A DNA stretch of 33,020 bases from Chara braunii (lineage: Eukaryota; Streptophyta; Charophyceae; Charales; Characeae), in the NCBI GenBank assembly GCA_003427395.1, contig BFEA01000290.1, positions 489,945-522,964 of the forward strand. The letters run 5' to 3'. Positions 10,381-19,400 of the stretch are shown here, piece by piece. A program made the translations under genes and the position numbers. Under the pieces are notes generated by a model that did not search any database, was not told the DNA's origin, and saw nothing but the letters and a program-made list of their open reading frames with translations. Every line of letters begins with the position of its first letter. The first letter of the stretch is position 1.

Positions 10381-11132
10381 ACTTTAGCTAACCAGTCAAC
10401 ACTCTGGGCGATGATCTCCACTTTGCGTTGGAGATCTACTTGCGGAGTCAATTGTGTTGTTAAGGCAGTCCTCACCTCCGTTAGTTCTTGCATTGCTGCA
10501 TTCGCCGCCTCCAGTCTTCTCTTTTTCTCCCTCATCACTGCGAGCTTCCACGCCATCCTCTGTTCATCCTCCATCGCCCGCCGCGTCAGAACATCTTCTT
10601 CTGCTTCCCATTTCTTCATGGCGGTTTCTTGCTCATCCTTGGGGATGTACATAGCAACCTCTTCCTCCTCACCCAGGGATAAGTTGGCGACCCACTCCGA
10701 AATCTTCTTCTCCATCTTATCACTGCTGCCGCCGCTGTGCTGCCCACTCTTTTGCAGTGGCGGTCCTTCCTCTTCTTCATCCACCTCCTTCAGCTTCTCT
10801 TCTTCTTCCTTTTTCAACCTCTCTTTCTCCCTGACCATCTCTTCTTCCATCTTCTTTAGTTTGGCCGCCTGTTCCTCTTTCAAGGCCTTTTTTTTTGCCT
10901 CCTTCTTCTCCTTCCTCTCCTGCAGGATGGCGGTTATCTTCTCCTCCTCCTCCTTCGTATATGGTTGGGTGGCGGTACCACCTCGAGTGGGCCCTACTCT
11001 ACACGCAAAGGTATGCCAAAATCCTAGAGGAAAGAGGAGACGCCAGAGGGTCCCCCAGAGGGAGAACCCAACCAGCAACCCATACATCGAGTAGTCGTCC
11101 ATCGTGGTGTTGGTGCACGACAGGGGTCCCAC
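10293..11132 (-). pseudogene. KE-rich coiled-coil N-terminal Gag ORF
   Basis: This 279-codon frame has an ATG at 11132. Residues 20-45 are hydrophobic (LLVGFSLWGTLWRLLFPLGF). A very long charged helix follows from about 60 to 130 (runs of KEEEE, KKEAKKK, EKERLKKEEEEKLK). Then comes a region with SEWVANLSLGEEEEVAMYIP and more helix up to AQSVDWLAKVQEK. Its 3' end overlaps gag out of frame. The natural continuation lies in the gag frame across a short A-rich stretch, so ORF and gag probably once formed a single protein. The coiled coil suggests Gag multimerisation. I associate this extension with Chara gypsy elements from memory. The plus-strand frame across it is a shadow. Confidence 0.8.
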
Positions 11133-11884
11133 TCCTCACTACGTAGACCTACCCGGACACACTGACCTACTGACTGACTCTTTAAGGACCACAGGGTAAG
11201 ACCCTGTCAACTATGGTCACTAACCCAAGACTACTCTAAGGCTGTCACTACATAACCAACAGCTGATCTGGAGGCATTTAAGGAGATCCCCCATAACTCC
11301 TCAAGAATTCTTTAACGTCGAAGACAGGACGACATGATCAGCTTGGTCCTTCCTGGCAATTTCAACCCACAACTCAGCCGTTCCGGCCTACTGTGCCACA
11401 CCTAGCAGCCCGCCCATCTGTATCGGTCCTTGGAGGGGTTCGTATCCCTCGGGACAGTCGAGTCGTCAGACACAGATCATCAGCCTTACTAGGTCCGGTA
11501 GGGAAGTGGCTCAACCAGGCCTCAATACTCAAAGATGGCCCTCGTTTCAGCCCACAGCTCGCAGTTCAGACCCTCTACACTGAACTCAGCAGACCTGACC
11601 GGACAGTACCGGTCATTGGGCTAGACGAGTTGTTTAACGAGCGCTCGCCGCTCATGCCCAGGTCTCTAAGTGTCAGAGTAGAGCTTTGGTCCTACTAAGT
11701 CCCCTGCAGGTTTGGCAGCAAGGCCCTATCCTTCATCCACAGAGTCCTAACACCTAGGACAGAAGAGACTCAATGCAGAAAGGAAGACAAACAGACTAAA
11801 TTCAGCAAGTACCGTAGGGGTGTGCACATCCACAGGGTAAGGGAATAGGTTGAGGGGTCAACAAGGTATCACCAACTCCAGCTC

Positions 11885-12056
11885 GGTCAAAATCTTGGTC
11901 AGCAGCAACTCCGGTCAACGCCTTGGTCAACGCCGTGTCAACGCGAGCAACCCCCAGTCAACGCTTGGTCAACACCCTCAGTCAACGCCTGGTCAGCCCT
12001 TGGTCGACCCTTTGGTCAACCCTTGGTCAACCCTCTGGTCAACGCTCTGGTCAACT
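11885..12056 (-). promoter_or_regulatory. Array of TTGAC (W-box-like) motifs in the gypsy leader
   Basis: Eleven GTCAA copies, ten of them GTCAAC and most GGTCAAC, lie within about 170 bp on the plus strand. On the element sense strand they read TTGAC or TTGACC, the core bound by WRKY factors (W-box TTGACC/T). Spacing is irregular, about 10-25 bp. The array looks like a degenerate short tandem repeat. A regulatory role is an inference. Confidence 0.45.
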
Positions 12057-12375
12057 CCTCACCTCGGCTATGGCTGCCGACACCTTCACCTTCGTCACCC
12101 TCGCCGTCTACTCCCCCTTCCTTCACCTTCTTTCTTCTTCTCTATTTTTTTTTTTTTTTTTTTTTTGTTCACCCCCGTCTATGTCTGTCTTCTTCTTCAA
12201 TCTCCTCCTTCCACTCTTCTTCTTTTCTCTCCTTTATCCCTCCTTCTCTGTCCTCCCTTTCTCCCTCCTCCGGTACTCTGTGTCAATGCTCCGCGGCTAT
12301 GGCCACCGTCTTCCTTCACCACCGGACTCCGCCGTCTCGCCTTACAGGTAAGTGACAACCAATCTTGGATCGCTC

Positions 12376-12451
12376 ATGTCTCTCTTTCTCTCTCTCTCTC
12401 TCGCCGTAGCGGTATCTTCAGCGCAGCAAGTAAGTAACCAATCTTGTATCA

Positions 12452-12512
<61 letters not shown>
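12376..12512. repeat. (CT)n microsatellites in the leader
   Basis: Two CT dinucleotide tracts (12376-12402 and 12455-12512) are separated by about 50 bp of unique sequence. They are purine (GA) tracts on the element sense strand. Confidence 0.85.
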
Positions 12513-12516
<4 letters not shown>

Positions 12517-12644
12517 CATGTTCTTCTTGATGCAGGTGCGCAGCGGCTTCTTCCACCGAAGGTCCGCTATGGCGGACTTTCTCCTCCAGCAGCCACCTCA
12601 CCTATGGCGCCTGCACACGACGGCGCGTGGAACAGCGGGTACCA

Positions 12645-12656
12645 GCTCCGATACCA
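12645..12656 (-). other. Primer-binding site, initiator Met tRNA type
   Basis: One base beyond the 5' LTR the minus strand reads TGGTATCGGAGC. This differs by one base from TGGTATCAGAGC, the site complementary to the 3' end of plant initiator tRNA-Met used by many plant LTR retrotransposons. Its position right after the LTR identifies 12658-13552 as the 5' LTR and fixes the orientation. Confidence 0.88.
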
Positions 12657-12657
12657 G

Positions 12658-13552
12658 TGCAATCAGACTCGACTTCTTCACACTTGTCATGCATGCAAAC
12701 AGCGAAACAGCAAACTGGCGACATGCGTCCACACAGTACTCAAAGATATCGTAACCAGGTAGGAGTTCCCTTCAAACTGGCTATGGCAACTGAGCGCCCA
12801 CACAACTCACTGTTCGCACTCTGGATCACCCTGGATGTCCCACACACAACACTCTACACGCAACACACACACACACACACACGCTACTATAGCTATTGCA
12901 GCTATGGCTGCCACTATCCTATCGCTACACTACAATTCACTGCCCTCTTCGTCTTCGGGCGCACTGCAGACCTCCTCACACAAGCTGCTGAGGCAGCGCT
13001 TCCGCATGGCATCCGCAGGAATGAATGAATGGCTGGGCGCAGCCTATTGATTCATACTTCTGCGCTGTGTTGGTCTGCCCTGTATCCCTTGTCCCACGAT
13101 GTGCTCACAGTCCCAGACGGTACTTGCTGAACAGGACCGGACTGGCTGACTTGGACTGCTGACTAGGCTAGGTAGACTACCACCACTTCACCACTTGCCT
13201 CTACTGAACACAGGCCAACTCTGAAAGTCTACTTCTAGAACTATCGAACTTGGCCTTTCGGTGTTGTAGCAGCTACGACTTTGCCTTTCAGTTAAGTAGC
13301 AGCTACGACCTTGACTCTTCAGGCATCCTACAGCTACAACTTCGGAACTGTCTAGACTCCTACTCTACAGGTCTACAGTTCGATTCCCTTCTACCCTGTA
13401 ACCTACGAAACCCTGCCTACCACAAGCGGTCCTACAGGTCGCGGGTTCAAGTCTACGGGTTGACATCCATATTGTACACAGGTAAGATGGGGAACTAGGG
13501 ATCGAACCCTAGGATCTGCATTCGCTACTGCGAACAGGTGAATACCGTTTCA
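12658..13552 (-). repeat. 5' LTR of the gypsy element (895 bp)
   Basis: On the plus strand it starts TGCAATCAGACTCG and ends ATACCGTTTCA, matching the 3' LTR in the same orientation. It has an extra segment at about 13082-13190 that the 3' LTR lacks. Substitutions are scattered at a few percent, so the insertion is not recent. Promoter elements should lie in this LTR on the minus strand, but I cannot place a TATA box with confidence. Confidence 0.93.
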
Positions 13553-14153
13553 TATATATATATATATATATCATCATATATATATATATAAAGAAAAAAA
13601 AAAGAACATAAAATTCGTGAAAGCCCCCCCCCAAAAAATGTTCGATTTTAACGAAATTTATTTAGGATTCTGATAGTACAGTTTTTAGACCTTCTACATG
13701 AGTAAAATTCTTTGCAAAGTAAGAAAAAAAACACAAATAAAGAATCAAAAAATATTTTTGAGAACCACTGAAAGTGGCGAGGAAAAAATCAAAATTTTCC
13801 ACAGTAAATCATTACTAGGCGTAGCATCATATATTTATAAATTGAAATATCCATGTTTTTTTTTAATCTTAAAAGATCATGTGTATAGTTCTATAAGTTG
13901 TGTATGACGACGAACATGTTCGAGGGTTTGGCGAACGTGCAAACATGTTATCTTGTTTGTTAATAGTACTTAATACGTTCGCCATAACATATTATCCCAT
14001 CTGTAGGCAAACTTCTTTTTTTTCCAAATGTTATTTTATTTTTTTCTTTTGTTTTTTTTATTTTTAATTTCCATTTGACTAAGAATTTGAAGATGTCTTT
14101 GAGACAAAAGTTGTTTGTGTTATTATTTTACATAACATATATGTTTTGACAAA
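13553..14153. other. AT-rich flank without gene; MITE-related segment at its end
   Basis: An (AT)n tract, interrupted by CATCAT, continues to about 13591; an A-run and a C-run follow. I recognise no gene in the 69-codon frame at 13698-13907. The part from about 14020 to 14150 (TAAGAATTTGAAGATG ... TTACATAACATA) is co-linear with the interior of the small MITE at 24201-24467. It therefore represents a second, partial copy of that family into which, or next to which, the 14162 element inserted. Confidence 0.55.
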
Positions 14154-14161
14154 GATTTTAC
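14154..14161. repeat. 8-bp target site duplication, left copy
   Basis: GATTTTAC here is repeated exactly at 16000-16007, directly outside the CTAGGCTAC/GTAACCTAG ends. Confidence 0.8.
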
Positions 14162-14508
14162 CTAGGCTACTTGTTGTCCGATGGTCGGTTGTCTTGGTCG
14201 GACATCCTGTATGAAGTTGTCCGGGATCCAGGACAACTCATTTTTTTCGAATATGGAAAGCAAAAAAAAAAAACAAAAAAAAACAAGGGGGGCTGCGCTC
14301 CACCAGGGGACCCCCCAAAATGTTTTTGAGGCCATTTGGAGCAAAAAAATAAAAAATGGTGTCGGGGGTGGTGAAGGGGGTGGGAAGCATACTTGCGGCA
14401 CGTAGGTGAAGTGCGCTGCACAGTATGCTGCCACTCTAGTAATCCCAGATGCACAGACACGCACGCACAGAAAAAAAAAGCAACCGTGATGTGTGTATAG
14501 ACGTTGGG

Positions 14509-14626
<118 letters not shown>

Positions 14627-14666
14627 AAAAACTCAAAGCCCTTTCTCGTTATTGAGACTACCACTG

Positions 14667-15608
14667 CCTGTACTTCAATAGGTCCCTACCTAAAATTGGC
14701 AAGGGTCCCGTCGGCAGATGGGTCGTTAGTGGACTTGTCGTGAGGAGGGAGCAGGCCAGGTATACATGGTGTAGCTTCGAATTCAGGTCTGTGTTTCAGC
14801 AGTTATGGGTTACCGACATACTAACTCGGCATGTGATTTTCAGGGCTTCACTCCACTACTCACAAAATGTGCAAAACTAGAATGAATCTTCTCCTAGAAA
14901 CTGGATCCATACAAGCCATACTTCTTTTCTGCAAGTGCTGATGACTGGAGCGATGCCCTTAGGGCCACTGCACGTAAGAAAAGAAGAAGAAAAAAACGAG
15001 ACAGCTACTGTATGTACAAAATGGGAATGAATCTTCTCTTAGAAACTGGATCTATACAAGCCATACGTTTTTCTTTTCTGCAAGTGCTGATGAATGGAGC
15101 GAGGCCTTTAGGGCTACTGCACGTAAGAAAAGGGGAAAAAAAAAACGAGACAACTACTGTTCACACAAAATGGGAATGAATCTTCCCCTAGAAACTAGAA
15201 CCATACAAGCCATACGTTTTTCTTTTCTGCAAGTGTTGATGAGTGGAGCGAGGCCCTTAGGGCCACTGCACGTAAGAAAAGGAAAAACAAAAAAAAGGAG
15301 ACAGCTACTCTATGTGCAAAACTAGAATGAATCTTCTCCTAGAAATTGGAACCATACAAGCCATACGTTTTTCGTTTCTGCAAGTGCTGATGAGTGGAGC
15401 AAGACACTTAGGGCCACTGCACGTAAGAAAAGGAAAATCCAAAAAACGAGGCAGCTACTGTAGTGTTTGTAGTAAGTTCGTAACCCATAAATCTTGGAAC
15501 ACAGACCTGAATCCGAATCCAGGATATATTGCTGGCCTGCTCGTAGTCATCCTGCAGTCCAATGGACAATCTTCCAATTGCGTCGAAACCTTGCTAAGTA
15601 CTTACAGG
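14667..15608. repeat. Inverted-repeat cassette enclosing four tandem repeats
   Basis: The arm 14749-14812 (GAGCAGGCCAGG ... GTTATGGGTTA) is the imperfect reverse complement of 15481-15542 (TAACCCATAA ... GCTGGCCTGCTC). Both contain the shared core ATTCAGGTCTGTGTT. Weaker matching continues outward to CCTGTA at 14667 and TACAGG at 15608. The arms surround the tandem array at 14868-15463. The structure resembles a foldback element nested inside the larger element; no target duplication was found at its own borders. Confidence 0.65.
14868..15463. repeat. Four ~150-bp tandem repeats
   Basis: Units start at about 14868, 15012, 15160 and 15314. Each contains AATGAATCTTC, CATACAAGCCATAC, TTTCTGCAAGTG, TGATGANTGGAGC, AGGGCCACTGCACGTAAG (TA variants) and an A-rich end before GAGACAGCTACT. 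Units differ by substitutions and by A-run lengths, so they are old enough to have diverged but remain clearly alignable. Confidence 0.93.
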
Positions 15609-15726
15609 TGATTTTTTGGACGACGAGGAAGATTCTGAAGAAAAAGAGGAAAAATAGTATTGGGAGGAGGAAGAGGAGGATGAGGAGGAGGTCGGACGCT
15701 AATTTCAAACTTGAATTTGACCTGAT

Positions 15727-15763
15727 CTGGGCCGTAGACGTGTTAGATCTGACGGCCCAGACC
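15727..15763. repeat. Short inverted repeat CTGGGCCGT / ACGGCCCAG
   Basis: A perfect 9-bp stem surrounds a ~16-nt loop in the right half of the 14162 element. It has no assigned role. Confidence 0.5.
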
Positions 15764-15999
15764 AGGCCTTTCTGAGTCTTGTTTTGGGGGGTCCTACCGG
15801 TGTCAATAAAATTGGGTAGACCGAAGGGGGGTACTACGGACCCTGAAAAACGTCACCGCAGGGCTGAAAACCCCGTCGGACCGACGTACGATTTTTCCAC
15901 CACCCCGGACACTGGGCTCTGCTCGGACAACCGGGGGAGTTGTCCGATCGGACAACCCGGAATAAAAAAGGGTCCCGGACGTCCGGGCTGGTAACCTAG

Positions 16000-16007
16000 G
16001 ATTTTAC
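16000..16007. repeat. 8-bp target site duplication, right copy
   Basis: GATTTTAC, identical to 14154-14161, directly follows GTAACCTAG. Confidence 0.8.
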
Positions 16008-16419
16008 TGTTAACTTCAAAATTGCTTTATAGAGTCTATAAATGTTGAAAAGGGCATATATTCCTATATGCCAAAATTCACCAAAANTGTTTTTTTACAA
16101 CTTTCGAGTTTGTTTTATTGGAGCTCTGCTTTTCTGCAATTCCATTGAGAATGACTTATAGTTCTATAACATATTTTTTGCAAGAAAGAGTTTTCCTCCC
16201 CATCTTGAGGATCGCTCTTGAGAAAACAGCAATACCACTCAATATGATACGAATGTTACGTCAAAACCTGGAGCCGAACATTCGGAGAGGTCGAAGAAAA
16301 GTGAAAATGATGAGAGGTCGGTGAATCTTGAAAGTGAACATCCTCGGGACGATCATCATGTTCTTGGTGAGGTTGAACGTTGATGTTCGCAAGGGAATAC
16401 CCTTGATGATGCTGAGAAC

Positions 16420-17863
16420 ATGGTTGTGGAGGGGGGTGATGACGATTGTCGTGCCGATGAGGATGGTTCGCGTAGAGGTCAGTCGGGTGGGCCTGTTAAC
16501 CTTACATTTGTCGATGATGAGGATGATACCGTTACGGGCGATTCGAAAAAAGATTATGTTGAATCTACTTTGAAGAGGAAAAAGAGTCGTGGTGCGAAAA
16601 CTAATCTTTTGGATTCTCCCGAAGTGGCGGAGCCTACATTGGCTGATAATCAGGTGGGACGAAAATTTGTTGTTGATGAAACGGGAACTCGGATTCTCAG
16701 AGCGCTGAATACGTTCCCTGATGGTGCACTTTTATCTCTCCCGTTTTGTGCACCGCTTGCTGAGCGTGCACGTGATTATGATTCTTCTTCGCAATCTCAA
16801 CGCAGTGGACGCGAAAGACATGTTTGCGCCATATCGCAACCACAAAATCCTCCGGGGGTTACTGTGGTGCCCGATGATAACGATGCACCCACAATTCGTA
16901 CTCCGAATCCGCGCGCTTACCTTGCTAGATGGTTTGATGATGCGAAGAAGGTTGGCATCCAAAATGTCTTGACTGAGGTGTTTTCTGAAATGTTTGTCAA
17001 AAGTGCCACATTCGTGAAAGATGGACGAATAAAGAAAAACTTCCTAGAGTGGAAAAGAAACAAATCCACTAATATGCGGTTGGAACGACGATTCTCTCTT
17101 CCTTCAGATCCGTTGAATGTTTCGGATTTGGAGGCTTCTTCCATGTTGCAATCACTTTTGAACGATGAGTTCATCGCTCTGTCTAATGAGAAGATTACTA
17201 GGATGACATTTCATTTGCCGCATTGTCCGACAGACGGGACAATTCCCCAAGCCTTTCACAAATATGCATGGATATAGCAACTTCTCAAAAGGATTCCCCT
17301 TGTGATTGCTTCTTCCACTCCTTATTCCGCTCGGGTCCTTATACTCCCCTTTCAAGCAGCATCTCCTCCAAATTTTCAACGTCTTGCGGATTATGTTTCA
17401 CCCTCCAATATGTCAACGCCGATTGTCACTACTTCTGTTGTTGTTTCTGCTTTGCCGGCCGCTACGGCTACTCCGTCTCTTGTCAGTTGTGTTGTGTCCG
17501 CTCATACGTCATTAAGAGACCATCTGCATCTCCATACAGGACCATTGGAACAACTAAGTTCTTCTAATTTTAACATTACCATGTACGACTCTGTTGAATC
17601 AATTGGTCTGAAAAAGACACGTCACACTTGCACACTTGTCCTATCTTGACAGTTCTCACAAGGTGCAAGATATTGTGGAAGCGGCAGCGGAATTGAATAC
17701 CAGTATGAACACTTGGAAATGTGTGGATGCTGCAATTCATCTCGATTACAATCCGCAAAGACAGACTCGACTCGGAACTTTCGAGGAGTATCGTCGCAAA
17801 ATGTTGCAACGAATTTATGTTCGTGAGGTGTTGCAAGACTATCGTTCCAGTGAAGGAAGTTGA
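16420..17863 (+). pseudogene. Unrecognised protein-coding remnant, broken by a stop and a frameshift
   Basis: A 285-codon frame (16420-17277) ends in TAG after HKYAWI. The same frame then continues open to 17649, giving about 410 codons with one stop. Reading resumes one frame over at about 17636-17863 (KVQDIVEAAAELNTSMNTW, EEYRRKMLQRIYVREVLQDY). The N-terminal part is acidic and low-complexity (DDCRADEDG, DDEDDTV), followed by a basic KRKKSRG motif that could be a nuclear signal. The middle (YLARWFDDAKKVGIQ, KNFLEWKRNKSTNMRLERRF) is helix-rich and looks globular. I recognise no family. It may be a captured or dead host gene, or part of an unknown transposon. Codon use looks protein-like and unlike the flanking AT-rich DNA. 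Confidence 0.4.
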
Positions 17864-18200
17864 TTGGTCTTATAAGAGAGATAGGAAGACAAAGATGTTG
17901 ATTGGACAGTTGTCCAGGCGTTGCCTTAATGACAAATTCTGAGATGGTCGTCTTCGGTTTCAATTACGTAATTGCCCCTACAAGAGAGATAGGAAGGGAA
18001 AGGCAAATAAATAAGGGGGAAAGGAGAGAGAGAGAGAGAGAGAGAGAAAAGAAATAATTTTGACATAATATTATTCCGCTTTTTTAAGTCAATATTGATT
18101 CCACTGCGCAACAATTGTGCCTTGGTCATACTGCGGCCACTTGATTACTTAAATGAAACGAAAAATCTTCATATCAAACTTTTTTTTTTTTTTTTTTTTT
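17864..18200. other. Non-coding stretch with (GA)n before the gap
   Basis: The sequence holds a (GA)n run at about 18025-18047 and a 21-base T run (18180-18200) directly before the N gap. I see no gene. AAGAGAGATAGGAAG occurs twice (about 17872 and 17981), indicating a small local duplication. Confidence 0.5.
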
Positions 18201-18436
18201 NNNNNNNNNNNNNNNNNNNNNNNNNNNNNNNNNNNNNNNNNNNNNNNNNNNNNNNNNNNNNNNNNNNNNNNNNNNNNNNNNNNNNNNNNNNNNNNNNNNN
18301 NNNNNNNNNNNNNNNNNNNNNNNNNNNNNNNNNNNNNNNNNNNNNNNNNNNNNNNNNNNNNNNNNNNNNNNNNNNNNNNNNNNNNNNNNNNNNNNNNNNN
18401 NNNNNNNNNNNNNNNNNNNNNNNNNNNNNNNNNNNN
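18201..18436. other. Assembly gap, 236 N
   Basis: A run of N follows a T homopolymer and is followed by more pyrimidine-rich sequence, so the gap probably reflects a simple-sequence collapse. Frames running through it are meaningless. Confidence 0.98.
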
Positions 18437-18900
18437 TTTCTTTTTCTATCTCTGTCTCTCCTCGCCCTTTCTCTTACTTTTTTTTTTCTTTCTATTTATT
18501 ATTTTTTTGATTCGTGAATTAAAGTTGGACTTCGTAGCCAGTTACTCTTATTTCTGCGGGCGTGGCCCGCACCGCTCACACCGCGGACGCTTAGATAGTT
18601 GTAATAACAACAAAGAAATAAGGAAAAACAAGAAAAAAACAATTAAATCCAACAAAAAGAAAAAACACTTTGTAATAAATACCAACAGAGGATATAACAG
18701 AGTATTAATAACAGACACATGCCGCATCACCACCATGAGAACGACCAATAGAATACAACGTGTGCATAAAAGATTGTATTCCATGTTGTTGTACAATGGG
18801 GCGATGAGGCAACTGACGGACCAACACCTCCGTCATAAAAAATGGTCGCAACAAAATCACGGCCCAAGTGCCGCTGCCCCCCCACCCGCCTTGTGGTCAG
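18437..18900. other. AT-rich sequence upstream of the LINE, no gene
   Basis: A pyrimidine-rich gap edge is followed by a short GC-rich hairpin-prone segment (GGGCGTGGCCCGC near 18558) and an A-rich tract. I find no recognisable coding region. The true 5' end of the LINE could lie anywhere here. Confidence 0.4.
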
Positions 18901-18960
18901 AGAAGATGGTGGGAGGTGTCCCCCAACAGGAGGAGGACATGGGGGTTCTTACGGACGATG

Positions 18961-19400
18961 AGAGAGAGAGGGAGCAACGATGAGGGATGGTTCAGGGGGA
19001 AGGGACTGTTGACCCGCTCGCTCATGGGTCGAGCAACCATCAACCATAACCTACCTGGGCGGACAAGCTCAAGAACCCCCTTCAAGGTCAAACCCTCACC
19101 ATCCAACGAGGCGAAGGGGGCCCACGAACTGGGAAGCTGGAAATTCCTATGGACGGGTTGCCACCCGCACGGGCGTTCTTCATGGCCAAATTTCTCCTCC
19201 CGTCAGAAACGAGAGTGGTGAACCAAGTGGGCAAACAGCCCATGGTGAAGGCATATCCCGACCAAGGAATAGCCAGCAGGGACGATACCTACACGAAACA
19301 CGCAAATAACTGGGAATTCCATGATGATGCAGCCTTTAAATCGCTTAACGATAAAGTCAAATGGATCGGTCATTGGCTCGAAATCTTGAAAAACAGTGCC
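18961..19400 (+). pseudogene. N-terminal part of LINE ORF1 (frameshifted)
   Basis: Two overlapping frames join to a plausible ORF1 start region. One runs to about 19150 (SNDEGWFRGKGLLTRSLMGR, then KPSPSNEAKGAHELGSWKF); the next, from 19149, begins MDGLPPARAFFMAKFLLPSE and ends NSADG at 19409. The switch at about 19150 is a one-base frameshift. A 23-bp segment (TTAACGATAAAGTCAAATGG plus ATC) is present at 19347 and again at 19407, a local direct duplication that also moves the frame. The function is inferred only from position before the DUF4283-like part. Confidence 0.45.

Larger units (their letters stand above)
11133..12644 (-). other. Untranslated leader of the gypsy element
   Basis: About 1.5 kb separates the primer-binding site from the first ORF. 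In plus-strand coordinates it is pyrimidine-rich, with (CT)n runs at 12376-12402 and 12455-12512, a T-run near 12146-12166, and an array of GTCAAC motifs. On the sense strand these are GA-rich and TTGAC-rich. A short duplication is visible at 12349-12385 and 12431-12462 (both contain ACCAATCTTG). No ORF with domain content is seen on the minus strand. Confidence 0.7.
4595..13552 (-). mobile_element. Ty3/gypsy LTR retrotransposon, decayed
   Basis: An 8.96-kb element is read on the minus strand. It is bounded by direct-repeat LTRs (12658-13552 is the 5' LTR, 4595-5381 the 3' LTR), each with TG...CA ends. In transcription order it carries a PBS, a 1.5-kb leader, a coiled-coil ORF, gag with a zinc knuckle, retropepsin, RT, RNase H, integrase and a chromodomain-like tail, then a purine tract. 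The RT-RNase H-integrase order is that of Ty3/gypsy (Metaviridae-type), and the tail suggests a chromovirus-like lineage. TATA repeats flank both ends, so a 4- or 6-bp target duplication is compatible but cannot be resolved in the (AT)n tract. At least three internal stops and several frameshifts make it non-autonomous. A few single ambiguous bases occur in gag. Confidence 0.95.

Noticed and set aside
10411-11094. 227-codon plus-strand ORF rich in Ser and Phe
   Set aside because: It is the antisense shadow of the Lys/Glu-rich coiled-coil ORF of the gypsy element.
11850-12762. Plus-strand ORFs through the gypsy leader
   Set aside because: They read through CT microsatellites and TTGAC repeats, opposite to the element; no domain is visible.
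18095-18983. Long ORFs spanning the N gap
   Set aside because: Most of their length is unknown sequence; the flanks are homopolymeric.
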